Below the pieces are notes generated by a model. It did not search any database, was not told the DNA's origin, and saw only the letters and a program-made list of their open reading frames with translations. 64,000 nt of DNA from Chryseobacterium paludis (GTDB lineage Bacteria; Bacteroidota; Bacteroidia; Flavobacteriales; Weeksellaceae): positions 2,852,001 through 2,916,000 of the forward strand of contig NZ_CP099966.1 of assembly GCF_025403485.1 (NCBI RefSeq). Direction: 5' to 3'. This document shows positions 34,993-45,600 of the stretch, one piece after another. Every line of letters starts with the position of its first letter. Position 1 is the stretch's first letter. The translations under genes were made by a program, and so were the position numbers.

Positions 34993-36222
34993 TTATAAAT
35001 CCCACCTTACTCCATTGATATAAACATTTTCAGCCTTCAGGCTTCCTTGATTATATAATACATTTTGAAAATTATCAGTTCTAAAAGTTACAAAATCCGC
35101 TTTTAATCCGTTTTCTAACCTTCCTCTGTCTTCTAATCCCAGAGCATATGCTGAACGAAAAGTTATCCCTGCTAAAACCTCTGCAGTCGTTAACTTTTGA
35201 TATGTTGCTAAAATAGATGCCTGAGTAATCAGATTACCCATTGGTGCGGAACCAGGGTTCCAATCACTGGCTATTGCAAGAATAGCTCCTGCATCCAACA
35301 ACTTTCGTGCCGGAGTGAACTTTTCTCCTAATCCCAGACTTGCTCCAGGTAAAGCTGTAGCTACGGTATTTGAATGCGCAATAAATTCAATATCCTCATC
35401 AATAGTTGCTTCCAGGTGATCTGCAGATTGAGCTCCAACTTCAACAGCAATTCTTGAACTCCCTGGAGTGAACTGATCTGCATGAACTGTTATTTCAAAA
35501 CCTAATTGTTTAGTTTTAAGTAAAAAATCTTTGCTTTCTTCTGGTTGGAATGCCGATTTTTCGATAAAAATATCTACTCTTTTTGCCAGGTTTTCTTCTT
35601 TTACTTTTGGTAGGATCTCGGTGATAATAAATTCTAAATATTCTTTATTACTGCCTTCAAAATCTCTGGGCTTTAGGTGTGCAGAAAGACAGGTTGGAAC
35701 TAATGTTGCCTTAGTCTGTCTTTGTGCTTTTTGGATCATTCGAAGCATTTTCAGCTCATTTTCTACATCTAAACCATAGCCACTTTTCACCTCAATTGTT
35801 GTTATGCCTAAAGAAACAAGGAAATTGATTCTTTCCAGGAGTGTCTTTAATAAGTCTTCTTCTGATGCATTTCTTGTATGCAACACGGAACTCCATATAC
35901 CACCTCCGCTTTCAGCAATTTCAAGATATGTTTTGCCGGCATTTCTCATAGCAAAATCATTGGCTCTGTTTCCACCGAAACAAATATGAGTATGAGAATC
36001 GACAAAAGTGGGAAGTACAATTTGCTCACCTTGAACTTCTTCCAATGTGATATTTTGATTTTCTGATCTTAGTTTTTCAAAATTCCCAATTTTTTGAATG
36101 ATATCACCATCGATTAGAATTCCGCCATCAACAATTATTTCAAGTTGTTCATCGGTTAATTTTCCTCTTAATGGAAGATTGCTGAGTGTAATGATCTGCT
36201 TAAATGGTCCTATTAATTTCAT
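34993..36222 (-). CDS. hutI: Imidazolonepropionase
   Basis: A 409-residue amidohydrolase that opens imidazolone-propionate to formiminoglutamate, the third step of histidine breakdown. Metal ligands occur in DSHTHICFGGNRANDF (about 77-92) and in ITVHADQF; the C-terminal ASDWNPGSAPMGNL is a family hallmark. Full length. It supplies the substrate for the HutG-like enzyme nearby, but hutH and hutU are not in the window. Confidence 0.93.
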   Translation of the reverse strand: MKLIGPFKQIITLSNLPLRGKLTDEQLEIIVDGGILIDGDIIQKIGNFEKLRSENQNITLEEVQGEQIVLPTFVDSHTHICFGGNRANDFAMRNAGKTYLEIAESGGGIWSSVLHTRNASEEDLLKTLLERINFLVSLGITTIEVKSGYGLDVENELKMLRMIQKAQRQTKATLVPTCLSAHLKPRDFEGSNKEYLEFIITEILPKVKEENLAKRVDIFIEKSAFQPEESKDFLLKTKQLGFEITVHADQFTPGSSRIAVEVGAQSADHLEATIDEDIEFIAHSNTVATALPGASLGLGEKFTPARKLLDAGAILAIASDWNPGSAPMGNLITQASILATYQKLTTAEVLAGITFRSAYALGLEDRGRLENGLKADFVTFRTDNFQNVLYNQGSLKAENVYINGVRWDL

Positions 36223-36268
36223 GGGTTTATGATCAGAAAAAGTTGTGTTTATGTTTAAATTTCCATTC

Positions 36269-36276
36269 CAAAAATA
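36269..36276 (-). promoter_or_regulatory. Putative -7 element of hutI
   Basis: Minus-strand TATTTTTG lies 47 bases upstream of the hutI ATG. Confidence 0.35.
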
Positions 36277-36343
36277 CTCAAAAAATATCTTTTAACCTTC
36301 ATTTTTTAGCATAACCTTTTCCCTAACCTAAGTCTAAAATCCC

Positions 36344-36351
36344 TATCTTTG
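36344..36351 (+). promoter_or_regulatory. Putative -7 element of ruvB
   Basis: TATCTTTG lies 20 bases upstream of the ruvB ATG and matches TAnnTTTG. Confidence 0.45.
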
Positions 36352-36370
36352 AAGTAAATGAAATGAATTA

Positions 36371-37393
36371 ATGCCTGATTTTTTACATCCAGATAAAGAA
36401 AACTTTTCCCATGAAGAGCTCATGCAGGAAGAACAAATTCGTCCCCAGAGTTTTAAGGATTTTGCAGGGCAGAGAAAGACGTTAGAAAATCTTGAAGTTT
36501 TTGTTACTGCAGCTAAAAAGCGAGGCGGAGCTCTCGACCATGTTCTTCTTCATGGCCCACCGGGTCTAGGTAAAACAACTTTAGCAAATATTATTGCCAA
36601 TGAATTGGGTGTAGGCTGTAAAATAACCTCCGGTCCTGTTTTGGATAAACCAGGAAGCCTGGCAGGTCTTTTAACTAATCTCGAGGAAAATGATGTTTTA
36701 TTTATTGATGAGATACACCGTTTATCCCCCGTAGTAGAAGAATATCTGTATTCGGCAATGGAAGATTACAAGATCGATATTATGCTGGAAACCGGGCCTA
36801 ATGCAAGAAGTGTCCAGATTGGATTGAACCCTTTTACATTAGTAGGCGCAACAACCAGAAGTGGAATGCTTACCAAACCGATGTTAGCAAGATTCGGTAT
36901 TCAAAGTAGGCTGGAATATTATACGATAGAGCTACTATCAACTATTATCATAAGAAGTTCCAGAGTTTTGGGAGTAAAGATATATGAAGATGCAGCTATT
37001 GAAATTGCAAGAAGAAGCCGGGGAACACCCCGAATTGCCAATGCACTATTGCGCAGGGTACGTGATTTTGCAGAAATAAAAGGAAACGGTGAGATTGAAA
37101 TTAATATTACAAAATATGCGTTGAATTCTCTCAATGTAGATGAATTTGGGTTGGATGAAATGGATAATAAGATCATGCGTGTTATGATTGAAAATTTCAA
37201 AGGAAAACCCGTGGGTATTTCAGCACTGGCAACTTCAATTGCTGAAAACCCTGAAACTTTAGAAGAGGTTTATGAACCTTTTTTAATTCAGGAAGGCTTT
37301 ATTATCCGTACTCCAAGAGGGAGAGAAGTAACGGAAAAAGCTTATAAACATTTACATATTCCAATACCAAGAAATCCAGGAGAGTTATTTTAA
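36371..37393 (+). CDS. ruvB: Holliday junction branch-migration helicase RuvB
   Basis: A 340-residue AAA+ motor that drives RuvA-bound Holliday junctions. It begins with the RuvB family start ([15 protein letters not shown]), Walker [10 protein letters not shown] (62-70), Walker [10 protein letters not shown], sensor GATTRSGML, and ends with the winged helix and [15 protein letters not shown]. Full length. The three genes downstream on the same strand follow closely and may share a transcript. Confidence 0.96.
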   Translation: MPDFLHPDKENFSHEELMQEEQIRPQSFKDFAGQRKTLENLEVFVTAAKKRGGALDHVLLHGPPGLGKTTLANIIANELGVGCKITSGPVLDKPGSLAGLLTNLEENDVLFIDEIHRLSPVVEEYLYSAMEDYKIDIMLETGPNARSVQIGLNPFTLVGATTRSGMLTKPMLARFGIQSRLEYYTIELLSTIIIRSSRVLGVKIYEDAAIEIARRSRGTPRIANALLRRVRDFAEIKGNGEIEINITKYALNSLNVDEFGLDEMDNKIMRVMIENFKGKPVGISALATSIAENPETLEEVYEPFLIQEGFIIRTPRGREVTEKAYKHLHIPIPRNPGELF

Positions 37394-37398
37394 AAATT

Positions 37399-38010
37399 AT
37401 GTTTATCCCAAAAATATACAGAAGTGAAGATTATAATGTAATGCGAGAGATCATTAAAGAGAATGCTTTCGCCTTGCTTATTTCTTCGGTCGATAAGATA
37501 AGAGCAACGCATTCAATGATGATGCTCAATGAAGATGATCCTGAGCATATTTATGTAGAAACTCATATTTCGAGAGCAAACCCTCAGGCCAGAACCCTTA
37601 AGGATGGAGATGAAGTAGTATGTGATTTTTTAGGAGCTCACACTTATATTTCCAGCAGCTGGTATGATCACATGAATGTTTCAACCTGGAATTATGAAGC
37701 GGTACAGATCCACGGAAAAGTTGAGTTGATGAATGAGGAAGAACTTTATAAGCATTTAGACAAATTAACCAGCAAATACGAAAATTTTCAGCAATGCCCT
37801 GTATTGGTAAAGGATATGGGTAAGGAGTTTGTTGAAAAGGAAATGAAAGGAGCCTTCGGAATAAAGGTAATCGCAACAGAAATATTTATCAAACAAAAGC
37901 TTTCTCAAAATAGAAAGGAAGGAGATTATCAAAATATTATTTCCCACCTTGAGAATTCTGACGATCAGGCAAAAAAGATTGCTGAAAAAATGAAATTAAA
38001 TAAAAAGTAA
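37399..38010 (+). CDS. PaiB-like FMN-binding split-barrel protein
   Basis: A 203-residue protein of the FMN-binding negative regulator (PaiB) family, split-barrel flavin fold. Typical segments are MFIPKIYRSEDYNVMREIIKE, the strand ALLISSVD, DFLGAHTYISSSWYD and NYEAVQIHGKVEL. PaiB of Bacillus is described as a regulator, but many members may be flavin oxidoreductases; which applies here is open. It starts five bases after ruvB. Confidence 0.85.
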   Translation: MFIPKIYRSEDYNVMREIIKENAFALLISSVDKIRATHSMMMLNEDDPEHIYVETHISRANPQARTLKDGDEVVCDFLGAHTYISSSWYDHMNVSTWNYEAVQIHGKVELMNEEELYKHLDKLTSKYENFQQCPVLVKDMGKEFVEKEMKGAFGIKVIATEIFIKQKLSQNRKEGDYQNIISHLENSDDQAKKIAEKMKLNKK

Positions 38011-38035
38011 ATACATTATAAAAACATAATATTAT

Positions 38036-38902
38036 ATGAAGCTATATCCAATACAATGTGGAAAATTTAAGCTGGACGGCGGCGCAATGTTCGGAGTCGT
38101 CCCAAAGAGTTTGTGGGAAAGAACAAATCCTGCAGACGAAAAAAATCTGATAGAACTAGGAACACGCTCATTACTTATTGAGGATGGCAAGAAGCTGATT
38201 TTAGTGGATTGTGGTCTGGGAAATAAACAGGACGAAAAATTTTTCGGACATTATTCTCTTTGGGGAGATGATAATTTAGATAAAAACTTAAAAAAGTATG
38301 GCTTCATAAAAGAAGATATTACTGATGTTTTCTTGACGCATTTACATTTTGACCATTGCGGTGGTGCTATTGAATGGAATGATGATAAAACAGGTTATAG
38401 ACCAGCTTTTAAAAACGCTCAGTTCTGGACCAATGAAAACCATTGGAAATGGGCTACTGAACCCAATCCAAGAGAGAAAGCAAGCTTTTTAAAAGAAAAT
38501 ATTCTCCCTATACAGGAAAGTGGTCAGTTGAACTTTTTACCACTTCCAACTACAGGAAACTACGGTTTTGCTCCTGATTTGAAAATGGATGTAATTTTTG
38601 TAGATGGACATACGGAAAAACAAATGCTTCCGGTGATCCAGTATCAGGAAAAAACAATCGTATTTGCTGCAGATCTTATTCCTACAGCAGGGCATATCAA
38701 CCAGGTTTATGTAATGGGATATGACACAAGACCTCTTTTAACGATGGAGGAAAAAGGAAAGTTTTTAAAGCAATGTGTAGATAATGAATATCTATTGTTT
38801 TTTGAACATGATGCACATAATGAGTTGGCAAGTCTGAAGATGACGGATAAAGGAGTAAGACTTGATGAAATTCACAGTTTTAATGACGTTTTCGGATATT
38901 AA
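38036..38902 (+). CDS. Metallo-beta-lactamase-fold hydrolase
   Basis: A 288-residue MBL-fold protein. The metal motif THLHFDHCGG (HxHxDH, about residues 101-108), VDGHTEKQM (third His region), AADLIPTAGHI (Asp) and FFEHDAHN (last His) are all present. The overall type resembles the AHL-lactonase/YtnP branch, but the substrate is unknown. It has no signal peptide and should be cytosolic. Between the PaiB-like gene and coaE with short gaps. Confidence 0.87.
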   Translation: MKLYPIQCGKFKLDGGAMFGVVPKSLWERTNPADEKNLIELGTRSLLIEDGKKLILVDCGLGNKQDEKFFGHYSLWGDDNLDKNLKKYGFIKEDITDVFLTHLHFDHCGGAIEWNDDKTGYRPAFKNAQFWTNENHWKWATEPNPREKASFLKENILPIQESGQLNFLPLPTTGNYGFAPDLKMDVIFVDGHTEKQMLPVIQYQEKTIVFAADLIPTAGHINQVYVMGYDTRPLLTMEEKGKFLKQCVDNEYLLFFEHDAHNELASLKMTDKGVRLDEIHSFNDVFGY

Positions 38903-38910
38903 TTTGAACT

Positions 38911-39540
38911 ATGGAAGAATTGTATTCAGAAACAAAAAAAGCAGAACCAGAACCAGCACCCAAGATCATTGGATTAACAGGAGGAATAGGTTCAGGTAAA
39001 ACTACGGTTGCCCAGTTTATTGAAGAATGTGGATTCCCGGTTTATTATTCTGACGACAGAGCAAAAACTATCGTCAATGACAATGAAGATCTTAAGGATA
39101 AAATTAAAGAGCTTTTAGGGGATCAATCTTATGATATAAATGGCTTTTATGATCGGAAATTTGTGGCGGGAAAAGTATTTAATGATACCGATCTTTTGCA
39201 TAAATTAAATGAAATCATACACCCTGCTGTCCGAATTGATTTTGAAGAATGGGTGAAAAGACAGTCTAAATATTTAGTTTTTAAAGAGACCGCTTTATTA
39301 TTTGAATTAAAGCTTAATTTGCAATGTTACAAATCTCTTTTGGTAACAGCACAGGACAATATAAGGATAAAGAGGGTGATGGATAGAGATAACAAAACTT
39401 ATCGTGAAGTACAAGCAATTATGGAACGCCAGATGCCTGAAAAAGATAAAATAAGAATCGCAGACTACATCATCTATAATGATACTAATTTAGAAGATTT
39501 AAAGGAGCAGACAGAGCGTATTATCTTTGAAATAGAATAA
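38911..39540 (+). CDS. coaE: Dephospho-CoA kinase
   Basis: A 209-residue kinase for the last step of coenzyme A synthesis. P-loop GLTGGIGSGKTT (about 22-33), DDRAK (substrate Asp), and the LID/core segments EIIHPAVR and RQMPEKDKIRIADYII. An N-terminal 18-residue acidic lead (EELYSETKKAEPEP) precedes the normal start of the fold; it could be a genuine extension. Last gene before a strong terminator. Confidence 0.94.
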   Translation: MEELYSETKKAEPEPAPKIIGLTGGIGSGKTTVAQFIEECGFPVYYSDDRAKTIVNDNEDLKDKIKELLGDQSYDINGFYDRKFVAGKVFNDTDLLHKLNEIIHPAVRIDFEEWVKRQSKYLVFKETALLFELKLNLQCYKSLLVTAQDNIRIKRVMDRDNKTYREVQAIMERQMPEKDKIRIADYIIYNDTNLEDLKEQTERIIFEIE

Positions 39541-39542
39541 AC

Positions 39543-39579
39543 AAAAAAGCGTTAGATGTTATTTTCTAACGCTTTTTTT
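39543..39579 (+). terminator. coaE terminator
   Basis: AAAAGCGTTAGA / TCTAACGCTTTT, a perfect 12-bp stem followed by a T-run. Confidence 0.9.
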
Positions 39580-39589
39580 ATATAAAGAT

Positions 39590-39620
39590 TAAAAAAATAA
39601 GCTCTCATTTCTGAGAGCTC
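39590..39620 (-). terminator. Terminator of giant protease gene
   Basis: AGCTCTCA / TGAGAGCT stem, T-run on the minus strand, 27 bases after the protease stop. Confidence 0.85.
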
Positions 39621-39646
39621 ATTTTTTATTTAATAGTGATTATTTA

Positions 39647-42600
39647 CTATTCTTTGATAAATTTCTTCTGAGCTGTACCTTGAACATCTTCGATGTCTAT
39701 TACATATACTCCATTTATCAATCTGCTTACGTCAATCTTATTATTCAGGATAACTCCACTAATAACAAGTTGCCCTGCAGCATTGTATAGTTTATAATTA
39801 GCTTTCTTGCTAATATTTTTCACATACAATACTGAACTTACTGGGTTAGGATAGATCAGAATTTCCGTTTGATTAACAGGGTTTGGTACTGTTTGTTTAG
39901 AAATTCTTACTGTATAATCCTCAACTTCTCCATTTGCAAAACTCACACAATTTACAGGGATACCATCTTTTTGCATTGCAACTCTCATAACAACATATTT
40001 GTAATCTGTCATACTGATGAATGCATCTGCCGGTACACTGAATGTTCCTTTCACAGGAGTGGTTGTATTAGGTCCAGAAACAAGAATTCTTTCATTAAGA
40101 TCAAAAGTTCCGCTTCTGTCGAAATCTATCCATACTGCAATTCCTTCGTTATTTGTTACTCCTGACCAAGATTTAGCAATAGAAATTTCATTGCCCGTAG
40201 AACCTTGGATCAGTTCTATAAATTTCTCAGGAATACCAGTAAAGTCTGAATAATTCTGAGCGTTTGAATCATTAGACATTTGTGGTTTACCATTAGGTTT
40301 TACCGTAACGTTCGAAATGTATTCACTTATTGAACTTCCAGATGACATCTGACAATAAATTACTGTCGGAGTCGTAAAGAAATACGGAGGTGTAAATGTT
40401 CCAGGAGTACCACTACAAATGTTAGCAACCTGCATCTCATATTTCGTTAATTCTGTTAATCCTGTAAGCGTAAGGGTATTTGTTGCTACAGGAATTGTTG
40501 TCCAGCTCGGAATACCTACTTTTCTATATCTTAAGATATACGTAGCTCCCGGGAACGGATCCCAAACCACGACTGCCGTGGTAGGCGTCAGGCTAGTTAT
40601 CGTTAATCCCGGAGGTGGTAATTCACAAATTCTTTCAGTAGTAAACACCTTAGGGTTTGAATATGGATTAACCGTAGTTTCACCCACACATATATTAGCT
40701 ACCTGAACTTCATATGTTGTATATGGGCTTAATCCTGTTAATGGATATGAATTCCCAGGTGTTACAGGTACTGTTACATTGATCCAAGTAGTTGTTCCAA
40801 CAACTCTGTATCTTAATACATAAGTTGAACTAGGAGCAATCGGCGCCCATGTTACTAACGCTGAATTCGTTGTTACGTTACTAATTGTTACTGTAGGAGG
40901 TGTAGGATCACATCTCGTAGAGAACGTTTTAATTGGCGTAAAGGTACCTGGTGTAGCTCCACAACTTGCAGCCACCTGTACTTCATATGTTGTAGCAGGT
41001 GTTAAACCTGTCAATGAAATAGGTGGATTCCCTGAAAGAGTAGATACATTCACACTTGTCCATGTAGTAGATCCCAGAGGTCTATACTGTAAAATATAAG
41101 TAAGACCATTAGTTACTCCTGACCAGTTGACAACAACTGAAGTATGTGTGATTGTATTGAATGCCAAGTTCGTTGGCGTACCAGTCGCACATGGTCTAAT
41201 TCTTACGGCATAATCTTCCACCTCACCGTTCGCAGCAACCTGACACATTACAGGAGCACTACTACGTTTCAGTACTACTCTCATTGTGGTTGTCAAAGGT
41301 CCGCTATATGCAGTAGATGGTACATTGAATAATGCATTAACAGTATTCGTTGTATTGGCAGGTATTGCCATAATCTGCTCTGCTGCTTCGAAAACTCCAT
41401 TTCTGTTAAAGTCTATCCAGGCGCTTACGGCATCGTTGTTCGTTGCTCCTGTCCATCCTTTTGTAACAGCAATTTTATTTCCTGTAGAACCAAGTTCTAA
41501 GTTAATAAGCGTAGCAGGTGTTGTATAACTGATATAGTTCGTTTGAACTGAAGTGTTACTCATAGGAGTAATACCTGGATTTACTGAAGTAACCGTTACA
41601 TTAGAAATATGATCATTAGTTCCTGTTCCGGTCATATTACAATAGCTAATAGCCGTTGTAGTAAATGGAATTGAAGCTGAGAAAGCCCCTAAAGTTCCAC
41701 TACACCTTGTTGCCACCTGTACCTGATATGCTGTAAGTTCAGTAAGTCCGGTAATAGTGTAACTGTTTCCAGGCGCAAGAACAGGATCGATAACATTCCA
41801 TGTTCCGGTAGCTCCCAGCCTCCATCTTAATACATAAGTAGCTCCGGTAGATGCTAGCCAGGAAACATTTGCTGTAGTTGCTGTAATATTAGATACTGTA
41901 ATGTTACTTGGAGGTGCAGTTGTACATGGCTGCATATCTACAAATTTAACAGCATAATCTTCAACTTCTCCGTTACTTGTGAAGTTTTGACATGCACTGT
42001 CAATCGTATTATAATAAACCACAACACGCATTTTAACTTTATTTCCTCCTGTATATGCATTAGCAGGAACAGTGAAAGTAGCTGTTACCGGTGTTGTACT
42101 GGAGTAACCAAGATTCATTACTCTTTCTGTCGCATTATCAAAAATACCATCTCCATTATAATCAATCCATACAGATGAAGCATATGTACCTGATAAGATG
42201 GTTCTTCCAATTGAAATATTATTTCCTGTAGAGCCACGAACAAATGTAGTAAGTTTAGCAGGATCGTTAGAATAATCTGTGTATGTAGTAGGTCCTGAAT
42301 TATTAATCATTTGAATCGAGTTGGTTGGAGTAACTGTTACGCTACTGATGTAACCGTCAGTTACTGTTGCCGTCCCCGCATTACAATAATTAATTGCTAA
42401 CGTTGTAAAGTTCATAGACGCTGACCAAGCTCCCTGAGTACCACCACAAATCGTAGCTACCTGTACTTCGTAAGGTGTAGCAGCATTTAAGTTACCAATA
42501 ACATAGCTATATCCAGGTGCAGGAACAGGGTTAACTGTTGTCCATGCAGCAGATGCTGTAGCTTTGTATCTCAATGCATAGGTAGCACCAGTACTGCTTA

Positions 42601-45600
42601 ACCAAGAAACTACCGCTGTAGATGCTGTAACACTACTTACTGTAATTGGTGCAGGTGGAGCTGTAGAACATGGCTGCATATCTACGATCTTAACAGCATA
42701 ATCTTCAATTTCACCATTTGTAATATTTACACAAGGATCATTGATCGAAGCTGAAGAAATAATTACTCTCATTCTAAGAGTAAGTGGTCCATTGTACGAT
42801 GTCATTGGAACCGTAAATGTTGCAGCGATAGGTGTTGTAGCACTAGTTGTTGTGTTTATTACTTTTTCACCTGCTTCAAATATTCCGTTTCTGTTAAAAT
42901 CAATCCAAGCTCCAACCGCTAAATAAGGAGGGAATGAGCTTGGTATAAGCCAAGATTTACCAACTGAAATACTATTATTCACAGATCCACGTACCAATGT
43001 TACCAATTTGTCAGGATCAGGTGAATAGTTTGTGTAAGAGTTTGCCCCAGTGTCATTATTCATAACATATGAATTCGTTGGAGTTACCTTAACATTTGAA
43101 ATATATCCGTTCGTACTATTACCTGTAACCGTACAATAGTTGACAGCTGGTGTACTGAACTGAACAGGAGCTGTAAAGGTTCCGGTTGTTCCGGAACAAA
43201 CATAAGCTACACGAACCTCATACTGAGAAGATTCAGTTAAACCAGTAATAGTATATGCATTAGTTGTCAGAGGAACAGGTATCCAGGTTGTTGAACCTAA
43301 AGCTCTGTATTCTAATATATAAGTTGCTCCCACTGCCGGATCCCACATAACAAATGCCGATGTAGCAGTAATGTTAGTCACACTAAGGTTCAACGGAGCA
43401 TTACTTGTACAAGGTATAGGCTGAATTAATTTTACTGCATAATCTTCAACCTCACCATCACCAAAGTTTTGGCACATTACAGGAGAAGTATTGTATCGCA
43501 TTGCGACTCTCATTCTTGTTGTTGATGGACCATTGTATGCTGTTGCAGGTACGTTGAAAACAGCACTAACAGGAGTCGTAGTATTAGAAGGAGAGTTCAT
43601 CACCTGCTCTGCCGGATCAAAAATGCCATTCCTATCAAAATCTATCCAAACACCTACTGCTTCAGAATAGGTAAATCCTCCAGGATAAAATTTTGTAACA
43701 GAAACAGTATTACCTGTAGAACCAATCACAAGATTCACTAAAGTACTTGGATTGGTGCTGTAATCTGTATACGTACTTCCTGCGGAGTTATTACTCATAG
43801 GAGCCGCTCCAATTGGCGTTACTGTAACATTGGAAATATACTCACTACCGAAGTTACTTGATTGCATCTGACAATAATTCAAACCAGGAGTAGTGAAATT
43901 AACAGACGCAGAGAAGGCTCCCTGTGTTCCTGAGCAGACATTTGCTACCTGTACTTCATATTGAATTCCGTCAGTTAACCCTGTTAATACAATAGAGTTA
44001 GTAGTTGCTGGTAAAGAAATCCAAGTTGTACTTCCTACCGGACGATATTGAACAACATATGTTGCTCCAGCAGAAGCAGCCCAAGAAACAGTGGCTTGTG
44101 TCTGAGTGATCGCTGAAACGGTAACTCCTGTTGTAGGAGCTCCGGTACAAGCTGCTAAACTTGCAACTGTTGCGCTACCAATCGCATAAAATACATTACC
44201 GATAGCACTCACTCTGATTTTAACAGTAGAGCCTAATGTTAGAGCTCCAAAGGTTAAACTTTCACTTCCATCATTAGCTGTAGACGCTGACAAAACAGTC
44301 CATGTAAGACCATTATCAGTTGTGTAGTCTATTTTAACATTAGCAACACTATAAGGAGCTGCTGTCGTATTTACAACATCCCAGGCTACTGTAGTAGGCC
44401 CGTTATTATAAGCTGTTGTAGTTGTAACTTTAAAAGGTCCGTTATTACCTACAATAATCGTTTGTTCTGCAAACTGTGTTTGCTGTTGATTTGCAATAGG
44501 GCTATTATCTCTAACAGTTACAGAGAATTTACTGTTTCTAGCTATTGTAGAAACTGATTCCCAACCATTGTTAGAGTTATTAAGAACCCCAGCTAATACT
44601 GAAGATAATTTAGGGAAATATCTTGTAGGACTTGTAGTTGGTTCCACAGATCTGAATGATGCACCACTAGTGGTTAGTCCTAAGTTATTTTTATTAATTA
44701 TAACGGTAGCGTTATCTACCTCTTCCCACGTATAAGTCATTGGGTCATTCTCCGGATCAGTTGCAGATGCCGTCAATACGAACGCTGTTCCTTTAGGAAT
44801 ATTATACGTAGGTAAAGCAGCAATTACAGGTGGATTGTTGGCAACCGGAGTTTCAACATCACATGTTTTACTGATTAAATTTGCCTGTACCTGTTTAATA
44901 CTGGCAATATGAAAATAATCATCTGAATGTGGCTGAACATCAGTATTTGGACCGGTAATCCCGGCATATCCCATAATAGTAGATCCAGAACCTGGTTCCA
45001 TGTTTACACCACTTCCTTCAAGACCGTGAGAGAAAGTGTGATTACCTCCTAACTGATGTCCCATTTCATGAGCAACGTAGTCGATATCGAAATTATCACC
45101 TTGCGGAATTCCATCTGCAGGAGAGGTAAATCCAGAACCTTTACCTTTAGGAACTCCAGTTGTAGGATCTACGCAAACGCAACCTATACAGCCTGCATTA
45201 CCTCCACCTCCTGAAGCACCAAATAAATGCCCAATATCATAATTGGCATTTCCTACATTAGCAGTTAATGTATTTTGCAATTCCAAATTCCAAGCCCCAC
45301 CAACTCCAGGACCAGCAGCAGAATAAGGATCTGTCGCTGCATTGGTATAAATTACCCCAGGAAAATTCTGTAAATTTAAGTGTAAAGCAAAATCTTTTTC
45401 AAATACCCCATTTACTCTGGTTAGGGTTGCATTAATAGCAATTAATGCTCCCGCCACTGTTCCGCCATGAAACTGGGTGTACTCTCCAGTAACAGACATT
45501 GCCAATCTCATTGTTCTATACTTCTTATCAGAAGATTTAGAAAAATTGGTGGTCTGATTCGTAAATGCAGATCCCTTTTCGTAAAGTTTATTGATCTCTT

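Noticed and set aside
40000..44100. Repeated DNA pattern considered as a CRISPR or minisatellite array
   Set aside because: The periodicity of roughly 750 bases is explained by protein FN3-GEVED modules in one long reading frame; no short identical repeats with unique spacers.
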